Shown here piece by piece: positions 16,937 to 24,795 of a stretch of DNA of 64,000 nucleotides. Each line of letters starts with the position of its first letter. Positions within the stretch are counted from its first letter, which is position 1. The position numbers and the translations under genes are program-made. This stretch comes from Caenicola sp034331105 (GTDB lineage: Bacteria > Synergistota > Synergistia > Synergistales > Synergistaceae): the NCBI GenBank assembly GCA_034331105.1, contig JAXQGB010000014.1:1-64000 (forward strand). The letters run 5' to 3'. A model generated the notes under the pieces. That model was given only the letters and a program-made list of their open reading frames with translations, ran no database searches and had not been told where the DNA came from.

Positions 16937-17913
16937 TTGTCAGCCGACCAGCATGCTGTGAAATGTCCCGGCTCAATTTCCTTGAGAACAGGCGTCTGCC
17001 GGAGACATTCTTCTGTGTGCCGCGTACACCTGTGAGCAAAAACACAGCCTGTAAAGTCTTCGGTGGGTGCGCTTGGAACTTCACCTGACAGTACTACAGA
17101 TTCCATACTGCGTTTGCCCAGTACAGGGACAGCGCTTAACAGGGTCTTCGTATACGGATGCAGAGGATTTTCAAAAATACGGCTGTAAGGCCCGTATTCG
17201 ACAAGACAGCCCAAGTACATTATTCCGACTCGGTCGCTCACATGACGTACAACTGCGAGATCATGGGCGATAAACATGAAAGAAAGACTGAACTCCTCCC
17301 TAAGGTCCAGAAGAAGATTCAATATTTGTGCCTGTATTGAAACATCCAGGGCTGAGACTGGCTCATCGGCGATGATAAAATCCGGTGCGACGGCAAGTGC
17401 CCTTGCAATACTGATCCTCTGCCTCTGCCCCCCGGAGAACTGATGCGGGTATCTGTCGAACTGAGACCTCAGGACACCCACTTTGTCGAGATAAAACATG
17501 GCTTTCTCTTCCGCCTCAGTGCGATCGCCTGCCAGTTTATGAAACATTATCGGCTGAGTCACTATTTCCTTGACGGTATGCCTTGGATTCAGTGACGAGT
17601 AAGGGTTCTGAAAGACCATCTGCATCTTTTTCCTGTAAGGTCTCAGCTCTTTTTCAGCTAATCTGGAAATATCTGTTCCGTCATAAATAATTTTGCCTTC
17701 ATCGGGCTCGTAAAGTCTAATTATCGTTCTTGCGGCAGTAGATTTGCCACAGCCTGATTCTCCCACCAGCCCAAAAATTTCTTTTCTTTTTATAGAAACA
17801 GAAAAATCCTTCACAGCATTTACATATTTGATCTTTTCAAAAATACCGGTTCTTGCAAGAGGGAATTTTTTTGTCATGTTCCGTACATCCAGAAGCATAT
17901 CCTCCCCGGCCAT
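16933..17913 (-). CDS. dppF: Di/oligopeptide ABC transporter ATP-binding protein (DppF/OppF type)
   Basis: 326 residues. Walker A GESGCGKST, signature FSGGQRQRISIARAL, Walker B FIIADEPVSALD and the switch His in MFIAHDLAVV are all intact. The C-terminal CVFAHRC...C...H...W motif is the oligopeptide-family extension (PF08352), which often binds an iron-sulfur cluster. One of the two ATPases powering the importer. Its start overlaps the dppD stop by one base, and its stop overlaps the orr start. Confidence 0.92.
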   Translation of the reverse strand: MAGEDMLLDVRNMTKKFPLARTGIFEKIKYVNAVKDFSVSIKRKEIFGLVGESGCGKSTAARTIIRLYEPDEGKIIYDGTDISRLAEKELRPYRKKMQMVFQNPYSSLNPRHTVKEIVTQPIMFHKLAGDRTEAEEKAMFYLDKVGVLRSQFDRYPHQFSGGQRQRISIARALAVAPDFIIADEPVSALDVSIQAQILNLLLDLREEFSLSFMFIAHDLAVVRHVSDRVGIMYLGCLVEYGPYSRIFENPLHPYTKTLLSAVPVLGKRSMESVVLSGEVPSAPTEDFTGCVFAHRCTRHTEECLRQTPVLKEIEPGHFTACWSADK

Positions 17914-18917
17914 CAGGAATTCCTCCTTCCTGCAAAATGACAGCTTGCATAATGCCCCTCTTCAATTTCCCTCAACCGGGGGTATTCGGCTTCGCAGATC
18001 TTCTGAGCCAGTTCACACCTGGGATTAAATGAGCATCCCGGAGGCATCTCAAAAGGGTTAGGGACCAGTCCCGATATCTGTTGAAGCATTTTTCTTTCCC
18101 CTGTCATTTTGGGTATGGATTCCAGCAGCCCAACGGTGTAAGGGTGCGCAGGACTTGAAATAACACTCTCCGAAGAACCTTTTTCGATCACACGTCCGCA
18201 GTACATGACGATTATGTTGTCAGAGACGCCTGAAACCAGAGAGAGGTCGTGCGTTATGAGGATCATTGAGCTGTTGTTGCTTTTGACAAGCTGATAGAGG
18301 CGCTTGATAAGCTGAGCCTGGACTGTTACGTCAAGCGCGGTAGTCGGTTCATCTGCAATTATGAGCGAAGGCGATGTTGCGAGAGAAATTGCAATAATTA
18401 CTCTCTGTCTCATTCCGCCGCTGAATTGATGCGGATAATAGTTTACCCTGCTTTCGGGAGATGGAATGCCGACAAGCCTTAAAAGTTCAACAGCCCTATT
18501 GTGAGCCTCTTTGCCCCTTAGTCCTCCATGAAGCTCGAGGGTCTCACATATCTGTTTTTTTATTGTATAGACAGGGTTGAGTGAAGTCATTGGATCCTGG
18601 AATATCATCGATATCTTGTTTCCTCTTATCTTTTCCATTTCCCTTTCTGATTTCTTCAGAAGGGACTCACCCTCAAAAATTATTTCTCCACCTTCTATCC
18701 TGCCGGGCGGGTCTATAAGCCTGAGTAGAGAAAACCCAGTTACAGACTTTCCGCACCCTGATTCACCCACTACCCCGAGTATCTCCCCTCTTTTTAGAGA
18801 GAAGCTGACGCCGTCTACGGCTCTGACTACTCCTTTGAATGTGTGGAAATATGTTTTTAGTTCACGCACATCGAGGAGATATTCGGATTCTTTTCTGACT
18901 TCAGGGATATCTGTCAT
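17913..18917 (-). CDS. dppD: Di/oligopeptide ABC transporter ATP-binding protein (DppD/OppD type)
   Basis: 334 residues. Walker A GESGCGKSV, signature FSGGMRQRVIIAISLA, Walker B LIIADEPTTALD, switch His in ILITHDLSLV, and the C-terminal CSFNPRCELAQKIC oligopeptide extension. It is the second ATPase of the heterodimer with DppF. The ATG at 18917 lies 11 nt after the dppC stop with an AGGTGCCGGTGAG leader. Confidence 0.92.
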   Translation of the reverse strand: MTDIPEVRKESEYLLDVRELKTYFHTFKGVVRAVDGVSFSLKRGEILGVVGESGCGKSVTGFSLLRLIDPPGRIEGGEIIFEGESLLKKSEREMEKIRGNKISMIFQDPMTSLNPVYTIKKQICETLELHGGLRGKEAHNRAVELLRLVGIPSPESRVNYYPHQFSGGMRQRVIIAISLATSPSLIIADEPTTALDVTVQAQLIKRLYQLVKSNNSSMILITHDLSLVSGVSDNIIVMYCGRVIEKGSSESVISSPAHPYTVGLLESIPKMTGERKMLQQISGLVPNPFEMPPGCSFNPRCELAQKICEAEYPRLREIEEGHYASCHFAGRRNS

Positions 18918-18928
18918 CTCACCGGCAC

Positions 18929-19822
18929 CTACTTCAAACGGGGGTTGAACTCATCTCTGAGAAAGTCCCCCAGAAGGTTCATTCCAACCACCAGCAACAT
19001 CAGCACAAGGCCAGGGAATACCGATACCCACCACAGGCCGCTGAATAATACTATGTAGCCCTGTGCGACCAGCAAGCCAAGAGAAGGTTCCGTTATGGGG
19101 ATGCCTATTCCAAGGAAGCTCAGTGTCGCTTCGCTCAATATCACAGTTCCTATCTGCAGCGTTGCGATGACAATAACGGGGGTCATTACGTTGGGAAGTA
19201 TATGTTTGAAAAGGATGACCCTCTCCGGAAAGCCGATAACTTTTGCTGCTTCAACATATTCCTTGCCCTTTTCAGCCATTGTCGTTCCCCGTACTGTCCT
19301 CGCGTATGTCACCCATCCGGAGAATGCAAGCGCCAGTATTATCTTCCACACGCCTCTTCCAAAGGCGATGAGCACCAACATCGCTATGAGCAAACTCGGA
19401 AAAGAGAGCTGAACATTCACCAGTCCCATGATAAAAGAGTCGAGTCGGCCTCCCTTGTATCCGGAGATCAGCCCTAGTGTGGTACCGGCTATCATGCATA
19501 TGATCGTGACGCAGAACCCTATTGTTACAGACATCCTGACACCGTAAACTATTGCGCTTACCATGTCGCGGCCCTGATCGTCGGTCCCAAGTATAAAGCG
19601 CGGATCGGAGCCCTCCTGCCATATAGGAGGTTTGTAGGAATCATCGAGGTCAAGCTGGGCGAGATCATATGGGTTCTGGCTGACCAGGTGCGGTCCGAAT
19701 ATAGCGGTGAACAGGAATACAAGGATTATGAGCGCTCCGGCGATAGCAAAAGGGTTACGTTTGAAATTATAAAATCCTTCAGACTTTATGATCTTTGATA
19801 TCAACGACTTTTTATCCATCAT
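18929..19822 (-). CDS. dppC: Di/oligopeptide ABC transporter permease (DppC type)
   Basis: About 297 residues. The N-terminal region FYNFKRNPFAIAGALIILVF is the OppC_N segment. Several membrane segments follow, with the EAA loop YVEAAKVIGFPERVILFKHILPN that docks on the ATPases. The frame starts at a GTG at 19828 that is part of the Shine-Dalgarno GAGGTG, so one of the ATGs at 19822 or 19819 is the real start. It follows dppB by 2-5 nt. Confidence 0.92.
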   Translation of the reverse strand: MMDKKSLISKIIKSEGFYNFKRNPFAIAGALIILVFLFTAIFGPHLVSQNPYDLAQLDLDDSYKPPIWQEGSDPRFILGTDDQGRDMVSAIVYGVRMSVTIGFCVTIICMIAGTTLGLISGYKGGRLDSFIMGLVNVQLSFPSLLIAMLVLIAFGRGVWKIILALAFSGWVTYARTVRGTTMAEKGKEYVEAAKVIGFPERVILFKHILPNVMTPVIVIATLQIGTVILSEATLSFLGIGIPITEPSLGLLVAQGYIVLFSGLWWVSVFPGLVLMLLVVGMNLLGDFLRDEFNPRLK

Positions 19823-19824
19823 GA

Positions 19825-20790
19825 TCACCTCAGATCGATCCGGGGATCAACAACAGTATATAAAATATCAACTATAAAATTGATAACGACAAAGAGCATC
19901 GATGCCAGCATCAGGTAGGCAATTATCACAGGCCTGTCTGATATGTTTATTGAATCTATCAATAGTTTTCCCATTCCGGGCCATGCAAAGATCGTTTCCG
20001 TTATCGTCGCAAAAACAACCAGCCCTCCGAATTCAAGACCATAAACTGTAATGACCGGGATAAGTGCATTTTTTAAGGCATGTCCATAGAGAACATCGTG
20101 AGGACTTACACCTTTAGCCTTAGCAAATTTAATATAATCCTGGCGAAGGACTTCCATCATTCCTGCCCTTGTAAGTCTGAGCTGAGTTGCAAGCTGCTGC
20201 ACAGCAAGGGTTATTGCTGGCAGTATCAGATGTTTGATCCCGTCCCAGGTAAGGAAGCTCAGTCTCATTCCCCAGACAATAACAACCTCTCCTCGGCCTG
20301 ATGAGGGCAACCATCCCAGCTGGACAGAAAAGACAAGTATAAGGACTATTCCAAACCAGAATGTCGGCATGGAGATGCAGAGCAGTGAGAGCGAAAGAAT
20401 ACTTCTGCTGGCAAATGTGTTGGGGTGCGCTCCTACATATACACCGAGCGGTATAGCTATCAGTGCGGCAATAAACATGGCAAGGACAACTATCTCAAGA
20501 GTCGCCGGCATACGTTCGAAGATAAGCTTCATTGCAGGTTCCCTGAAGACGAAAGAGTTGCCCAGGTCTCCATGAAGAACATTAACTACAAACAGCTTGT
20601 ACTGTTCCCACGGGGAGCTGTCCAACCCCATCGCAGCCCTGGCTTTTGCCAGTTCTTCGGGGGAGGCTTCCGGAGGAAGGAGCAGTACAGCCGGATCACC
20701 CAGCATATTGACAAATATAAAGACGATCGTTGCAACGATTGCAATAACGATGATCATTTGGATAAATCTCTTTATGACGTAAAAGAGCAA
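19825..20790 (-). CDS. dppB: Di/oligopeptide ABC transporter permease (DppB type)
   Basis: 321 residues. The N-terminal KRFIQMIIVIAIVATIVFIF segment and the large periplasmic loop with GLDSSPWEQY typify DppB/OppB. Later membrane segments follow, with the EAA-type loop YIKFAKAKGVSPHDVLYGHALKNALIPV. The start is TTG at 20790, placed by AGGAGGG seven nt upstream. It is the first permease gene after dppA. Confidence 0.92.
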   Translation of the reverse strand: MLFYVIKRFIQMIIVIAIVATIVFIFVNMLGDPAVLLLPPEASPEELAKARAAMGLDSSPWEQYKLFVVNVLHGDLGNSFVFREPAMKLIFERMPATLEIVVLAMFIAALIAIPLGVYVGAHPNTFASRSILSLSLLCISMPTFWFGIVLILVFSVQLGWLPSSGRGEVVIVWGMRLSFLTWDGIKHLILPAITLAVQQLATQLRLTRAGMMEVLRQDYIKFAKAKGVSPHDVLYGHALKNALIPVITVYGLEFGGLVVFATITETIFAWPGMGKLLIDSINISDRPVIIAYLMLASMLFVVINFIVDILYTVVDPRIDLR

Positions 20791-20828
20791 CTTCAGCCCT
20801 CCTCACTATCCAACAGATACAGTGCTAT

Positions 20829-20859
20829 GGAAGGAAAGGAAACTATTTAGTCTCCTTCC
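20829..20859 (-). other. Possible intercistronic stem-loop between dppA and dppB
   Basis: GGAAGGA (20829-20835) can pair with TCCTTCC (20853-20859). A hairpin after a binding-protein gene often lowers expression of the downstream permeases. No T-run follows, so it is not a full terminator. Confidence 0.3.
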
Positions 20860-20878
20860 CTCCCGATATTACGTCAGC

Positions 20879-22447
20879 TTACTTTTTTTGCATGGTATGG
20901 ACGTCAAAAATGAAAGCGTCGACCCTGGGAGTGAAGTCGAGACCTTTGACCAGTCCATAAGGCTCTTCGTATTGGTAGATCGGGATTATCGCATAGTCCT
21001 GGTAAAGTATCTTGGTCACTTCTTCGAGTTTTGCCTTCCTTACTTTTACGTCTGCGGTCGAATCTGCTTCATCCAACAGTTTGTCCACCGTAGGATTAGA
21101 ATAATGAGTCCTGTTGGATCCACCGGCTCCCTCTTTCTTGTCCCTTGTGTAGAACATGCGGTTGTACCAGTAGCCTATGTCTCCCTTGCCAGTCCCCGAT
21201 GCCCCGTAGAATGCGGTGGTCTTGTCTCCGGGATTGATATAGGACAGATACTGGTTCGACGGGATCATGTTCAGTTTGGCTTTAATGCCGACTTTTGCCA
21301 GAAAGCCTGCTATTGCCTGAGAGCAGGGGCCGTCATTGAAGTATCGCTGCTGCGGAACATCCCACACGAATTCAAAGCCATTTGGGTATCCCGCTTCTTT
21401 AAGAAGCTGTCTGGCTTTTTCAGGATTGTACGGGTATGGTTTGATGCTTTCCACATAACCATATGCTCCGGGAATGGGAAGCTGACCGGTAGGATAGGCG
21501 TGGCCGCCGTACACGTTCCTGATTATCGAATCCCTGTCTATCGCGATAGCAAAGGCTTCCCTGACCCTTGGATCGAGGAAGGGATTTTTGCCATTCTTGT
21601 ATCCCGGAGTCTTCTGTCTTGTGACGTCTATGTTGATATGCATTACATCAGGACCAGCTATAGCCTTGACTTCAGTATTGGCTCCCCTTGCCACACGGTC
21701 GATGTCTCTCACCGGCACGTTGTAGATAAGATCGACTTCGCCGCTGAGCAAAGCAGCGACTCTTGTTGCGTCATTCTTGAGGGGTCTCATTATCGCCCTT
21801 TTGATCTTAGGTTTGGCACCCCAGTATTTCTCGTTGGCATCAAGAGTTATGTGGTCTTCCTTGATCCACTCAACGAATTTGTACGGGCCTGTCCCTACAG
21901 GCTGTTTTAGTATCCCTTCCTCGCCTACCTTCTCAAAGTACTTTTTGCTTGATATGTATACATCTGCCATGTCAAGCACAAGGATCGCATAAGGAGCGTG
22001 AGTCCTTATCTGCACTTTGTAGGTATCCAGCGCCAGTGCGGATGCTATGGGCTGTACAAATCCGGTTCCTCCGGTCGTTGAGTCCTTGTAGCGCTTGATG
22101 CTGAAGACCACGTCATCCGCAGTGAACGGATCCCCGTTGTGGAATTTGACCCCTTCCCTCAGTGTCAGTATCCAGGTCGTGTCATTCTTCTGTTCCCACT
22201 TTGTCGCCAAGGAGGGGACAAGGGTGAACTTTCCGGACTTGTCAAAGACCTTCCTCACAAGAGGATCAAATAAGTTTATCGTAATGTTGTTTGACCACAT
22301 CGCGTTCGCAGCATGTGGGTCAATAGTTGTCGCATCGCCCGTGGTACCGATAATAACGGTTTCCGCCCTGGTCGGTGCAGCCATTGCCATAGTTCCGCAG
22401 AAGACAAGCATTGTTACGGTAAGCATAATGATAATTATTTTCTTCAT
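20879..22447 (-). CDS. dppA: Peptide ABC transporter substrate-binding protein (family 5, DppA type)
   Basis: 522 residues with a cleavable signal peptide (MKKIIIIMLTVTMLVF...AMAMAA) and no clear lipobox, so it is probably a soluble periplasmic protein in a diderm cell. The SBP family 5 segments are WILTLREGVKFHNGDPFTADDV, VGTGPYKF, and RVREAFAIAIDRDSII. Peptide or amino-acid-derivative binding is inferred. It lies 25 nt after the racemase-family gene, so the binding protein is transcribed with amino acid catabolic genes. Confidence 0.92.
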   Translation of the reverse strand: MKKIIIIMLTVTMLVFCGTMAMAAPTRAETVIIGTTGDATTIDPHAANAMWSNNITINLFDPLVRKVFDKSGKFTLVPSLATKWEQKNDTTWILTLREGVKFHNGDPFTADDVVFSIKRYKDSTTGGTGFVQPIASALALDTYKVQIRTHAPYAILVLDMADVYISSKKYFEKVGEEGILKQPVGTGPYKFVEWIKEDHITLDANEKYWGAKPKIKRAIMRPLKNDATRVAALLSGEVDLIYNVPVRDIDRVARGANTEVKAIAGPDVMHINIDVTRQKTPGYKNGKNPFLDPRVREAFAIAIDRDSIIRNVYGGHAYPTGQLPIPGAYGYVESIKPYPYNPEKARQLLKEAGYPNGFEFVWDVPQQRYFNDGPCSQAIAGFLAKVGIKAKLNMIPSNQYLSYINPGDKTTAFYGASGTGKGDIGYWYNRMFYTRDKKEGAGGSNRTHYSNPTVDKLLDEADSTADVKVRKAKLEEVTKILYQDYAIIPIYQYEEPYGLVKGLDFTPRVDAFIFDVHTMQKK

Positions 22448-22472
22448 TACCGATCTCAGCTCCTTTCATTCC

Positions 22473-23222
22473 TCAACATTGACATACAGCGCTGTAAACA
22501 TATTCCGCCATGGTGACAAAATCAAAAACCGGCAGTCCTGTAGCATTTCTCACAACTTCTGAAAACGGAGGCATATCTGTACATTCATATACTATGGCAA
22601 CAGTTTCCGGGTGCTCCCTGACTGCGTTCAGGACTATGCAAACGAATTGCTTTTCGAGAAGACCTAGATCCAGTTCGGCGTTGAAATCCTCTCCCATCTT
22701 TCTCCACTCTTCGCACTCTTCCCTCATGCCGTAAATATGCAGCCCGGACATATCGTCTGTTCCCGTGGCATGAAAATGTTCCTCCTTCAGATTCGCCTTT
22801 CTTGCGGTAATTACGATGATCCCGCGGGAATTCCCGTACATTGCCCTGATAAATGGTATCTGCACAAGGCTTGAAGAGAAGAAGGGTATCTTAAGGGCAT
22901 ACGAGATCTCTTTTTGAAATATGGCATTGAACCCGCAGCTCGTTGTTATACACCTGACTCCCATTGATTCAAGCTCCCTTGCCCTGTCGATCATTCTCTG
23001 CATTACTACCGGATCGGGATCCTGGACAACTGTTTTGCCGCAAGCACCGGGTATCCTTTCAACCAGAACCGGGAAATCAAAGGTGTCCGGATTAGTGCTG
23101 TTGCCCTTAAGTGTCTCAAGCTGTAAAAGGCCCCTTGGAACCTTTCCTTCCTCCCAGGCCAGGATCGCAAGCTTCGGAACAGATCCGCCGCAGCGGCATT
23201 TGCTGTTCTTTGCTTTTTCCAT
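22473..23222 (-). CDS. Aspartate/glutamate racemase superfamily protein
   Basis: 249 residues. Two conserved cysteine motifs fit the two-cysteine racemase/hydantoin-racemase fold: CITTSCGFNAIF in the first half and IVYECTDMPPF in the second. The N-terminal KLAILAWEEGKVPRG is not typical of MurI, so a catabolic racemase or maleate-isomerase-like role is more likely than peptidoglycan synthesis. The ATG at 23222 lacks a close Shine-Dalgarno. AAAGGAG lies 19 nt upstream and is instead ideally spaced for an in-frame CTG at 23234, so the true start is uncertain. Confidence 0.75.
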   Translation of the reverse strand: MEKAKNSKCRCGGSVPKLAILAWEEGKVPRGLLQLETLKGNSTNPDTFDFPVLVERIPGACGKTVVQDPDPVVMQRMIDRARELESMGVRCITTSCGFNAIFQKEISYALKIPFFSSSLVQIPFIRAMYGNSRGIIVITARKANLKEEHFHATGTDDMSGLHIYGMREECEEWRKMGEDFNAELDLGLLEKQFVCIVLNAVREHPETVAIVYECTDMPPFSEVVRNATGLPVFDFVTMAEYVYSAVCQC

Positions 23223-23346
23223 GATATCCGTCAGCGATCATCTCCTTTCGCAGTTTAAATATTTAGCTGAATTCTCCCAGCCTTTGTTAATATCGATCTA
23301 TAAGTACTCTTGTAATGTCTCCTGTATACTACCTAGCGGCAGACTG

Positions 23347-23401
23347 AAAATCTTCAAGTCACTGGTTTCCCGCTCAAAATCATGCGGGAAAGACTGTGGG
23401 G
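23347..23401 (+). repeat. Minimal copy of the CCCG/CGGG hairpin repeat
   Basis: Left flank AAAATCTTCAAGTCACTGG, stem TTTCCCGC (23366-23373), 10-nt loop, stem GCGGGAAA (23384-23391), right flank GACTGTGGGGA. It has no cargo in the loop, unlike the copies near 28.7, 34.0, 39.1 and 47.6 kb. It lies between the amidotransferase and racemase genes. Confidence 0.8.
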
Positions 23402-23410
23402 ACACGATAC

Positions 23411-24091
23411 TTAAATTGAAAGAAAGTGCTGAATGATATGGCAGATGTGGCCGGAATCTTCAGGGGGGGAAGCTTCTATGTTCTCCCACGCTTTTTCGTC
23501 TCCCAGCACTTTTCGCAGTGCGCTTACCCCGTAAGCCACACCCATCTCGAAATGGGGCTGCAGCCCCCAGATTTTTTTATTTTTGATCCTTATTCCGCTT
23601 ATGCGGCACCTCGATGACGAAGCAAAGACTTCCACCTCAGATACCGGAATTTCCTTTACTTCCCAGAAATGGTGTGAGAATACCGAATATTCCCTTCCCG
23701 CTATTCCGAATATTTCATCGTCCTTTTCAGAACGTATCCTGTGCCATCCGTAATTTGCCTTATCCATCGGTCCGAGGCATCCTGTTCCAAAAAGTGTTTT
23801 GACTATCATTTGGTGGCCGTAGCAAACCCCCAGCAAAGGAATGTCTTTCTCGTATGCCCATCTGATGAGTGACGATTCCCTGTCCTGCCAGAGCCCGTCA
23901 AAATCAGCCCCTGAGCCTGAGAGGATAATGTGCGAATATCCCTTTCCCTCTTCAGGGACCGTATCGCTAAGCACATTGACCACATCAAAGACTGACCTGA
24001 AATGCGGAATAAAATTTTCGGATACCCTGTTTCCCGGCACCAGTGAATTATTGATAAAGAGTATGCGCCTGCTTATTGTTTCAGACGTCAT
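23411..24091 (-). CDS. Class I glutamine amidotransferase domain protein
   Basis: About 226 residues with a GATase1 core: nucleophile elbow LLGVCYGHQMIVK and the catalytic His-x-Glu in LQPHFEMGV. It stands alone without a synthetase domain, like the GMP-synthase-type amidotransferase or gamma-glutamyl hydrolase (PuuD-like) proteins. The latter cleave gamma-glutamyl amines in polyamine or amino acid catabolism. The frame begins at GTG 24100, but the ATG at 24091 overlaps the gntR stop (ATGA) and has AGGTGG upstream. The substrate is unknown. Confidence 0.75.
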   Translation of the reverse strand: MTSETISRRILFINNSLVPGNRVSENFIPHFRSVFDVVNVLSDTVPEEGKGYSHIILSGSGADFDGLWQDRESSLIRWAYEKDIPLLGVCYGHQMIVKTLFGTGCLGPMDKANYGWHRIRSEKDDEIFGIAGREYSVFSHHFWEVKEIPVSEVEVFASSSRCRISGIRIKNKKIWGLQPHFEMGVAYGVSALRKVLGDEKAWENIEASPPEDSGHICHIIQHFLSI

Positions 24092-24768
24092 AACGCCCAC
24101 CTGTGTGTTGAGAGAGAATTGTAGGTCGATTCTACATGGCGGTACATAGCTTCCCTTGCTTTTTCAGGATCCCTGGATGCCAAAGCATTGACCAGTCCAA
24201 CATGCTCCCTGCAGCTGTTTGATGATCCAGGATCCCTGGGAGCATTGCTTTCGTCGACCCTTCGCCTGTAAAACCTGTCAAAAAAGAAAGTATATAAAGC
24301 TGCCCGCCAGTATATGTGCTGGATGAACCTGGCAAGATATGTGTTGCCGCTGATACGGGCTATCTCCATATGGAACCTTTCATTGACTTCGGAGTAGGGA
24401 TCGTGCTGCCTCTTTGAAAAATACTCCCTCTCCCTGACAAGCATCTCTTCTAGTTCCCTGACCTGTGTATCGGTAATATTTTGTGCGGCTATGTATGCCG
24501 CCTGAGGTTCCAGATATATCCTTGTCCGGAAGACATCGCGCATGTCACTTGGCTCAAGTCTTGGGAGACAGCATCCCATCCTCGGGATCTGCTCGAGTAC
24601 TCCCATGGCAACGAATTGCCTCAGGACATTACGCACAGGGGTCCTGCTCAGGTTCAGCTCGGAAGCAATGTCACCCTCCACTATCCTGTCTCCCGGAGAG
24701 TATTTCTGAGACATGATCAGTTTCAATATATCCCTAAAGGCCTTTTCTTCTGTTTTTGCAACTCTCAT
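24088..24768 (-). CDS. GntR-family transcriptional regulator with FCD ligand domain
   Basis: About 226 residues. N-terminal winged helix with the recognition segment EGDIASELNLSRTPVRNVLRQF, then an all-helical FCD domain with the metal/ligand histidines in NERFHMEIARISGN and SCREHVGLVNAL. This is the FadR/VanR branch, which usually represses catabolic genes until a carboxylate or amino acid is bound. The start ATG at 24768 has GGAGAGGG upstream; an upstream TTG at 24783 is rejected. It lies inside the operon it probably controls, second after the saccharopine-dehydrogenase-like gene. Confidence 0.88.
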   Translation of the reverse strand: MRVAKTEEKAFRDILKLIMSQKYSPGDRIVEGDIASELNLSRTPVRNVLRQFVAMGVLEQIPRMGCCLPRLEPSDMRDVFRTRIYLEPQAAYIAAQNITDTQVRELEEMLVREREYFSKRQHDPYSEVNERFHMEIARISGNTYLARFIQHIYWRAALYTFFFDRFYRRRVDESNAPRDPGSSNSCREHVGLVNALASRDPEKAREAMYRHVESTYNSLSTHRWAL

Positions 24769-24795
24769 TTTTACCCTCTCCAATTAGGGCTGAAG

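Noticed and set aside
20822..21910. 362-codon open frame on the plus strand
   Set aside because: It is the antisense shadow of dppA, which has a signal peptide, family motifs and operon context. The opposing frame has no recognisable domain or Shine-Dalgarno.
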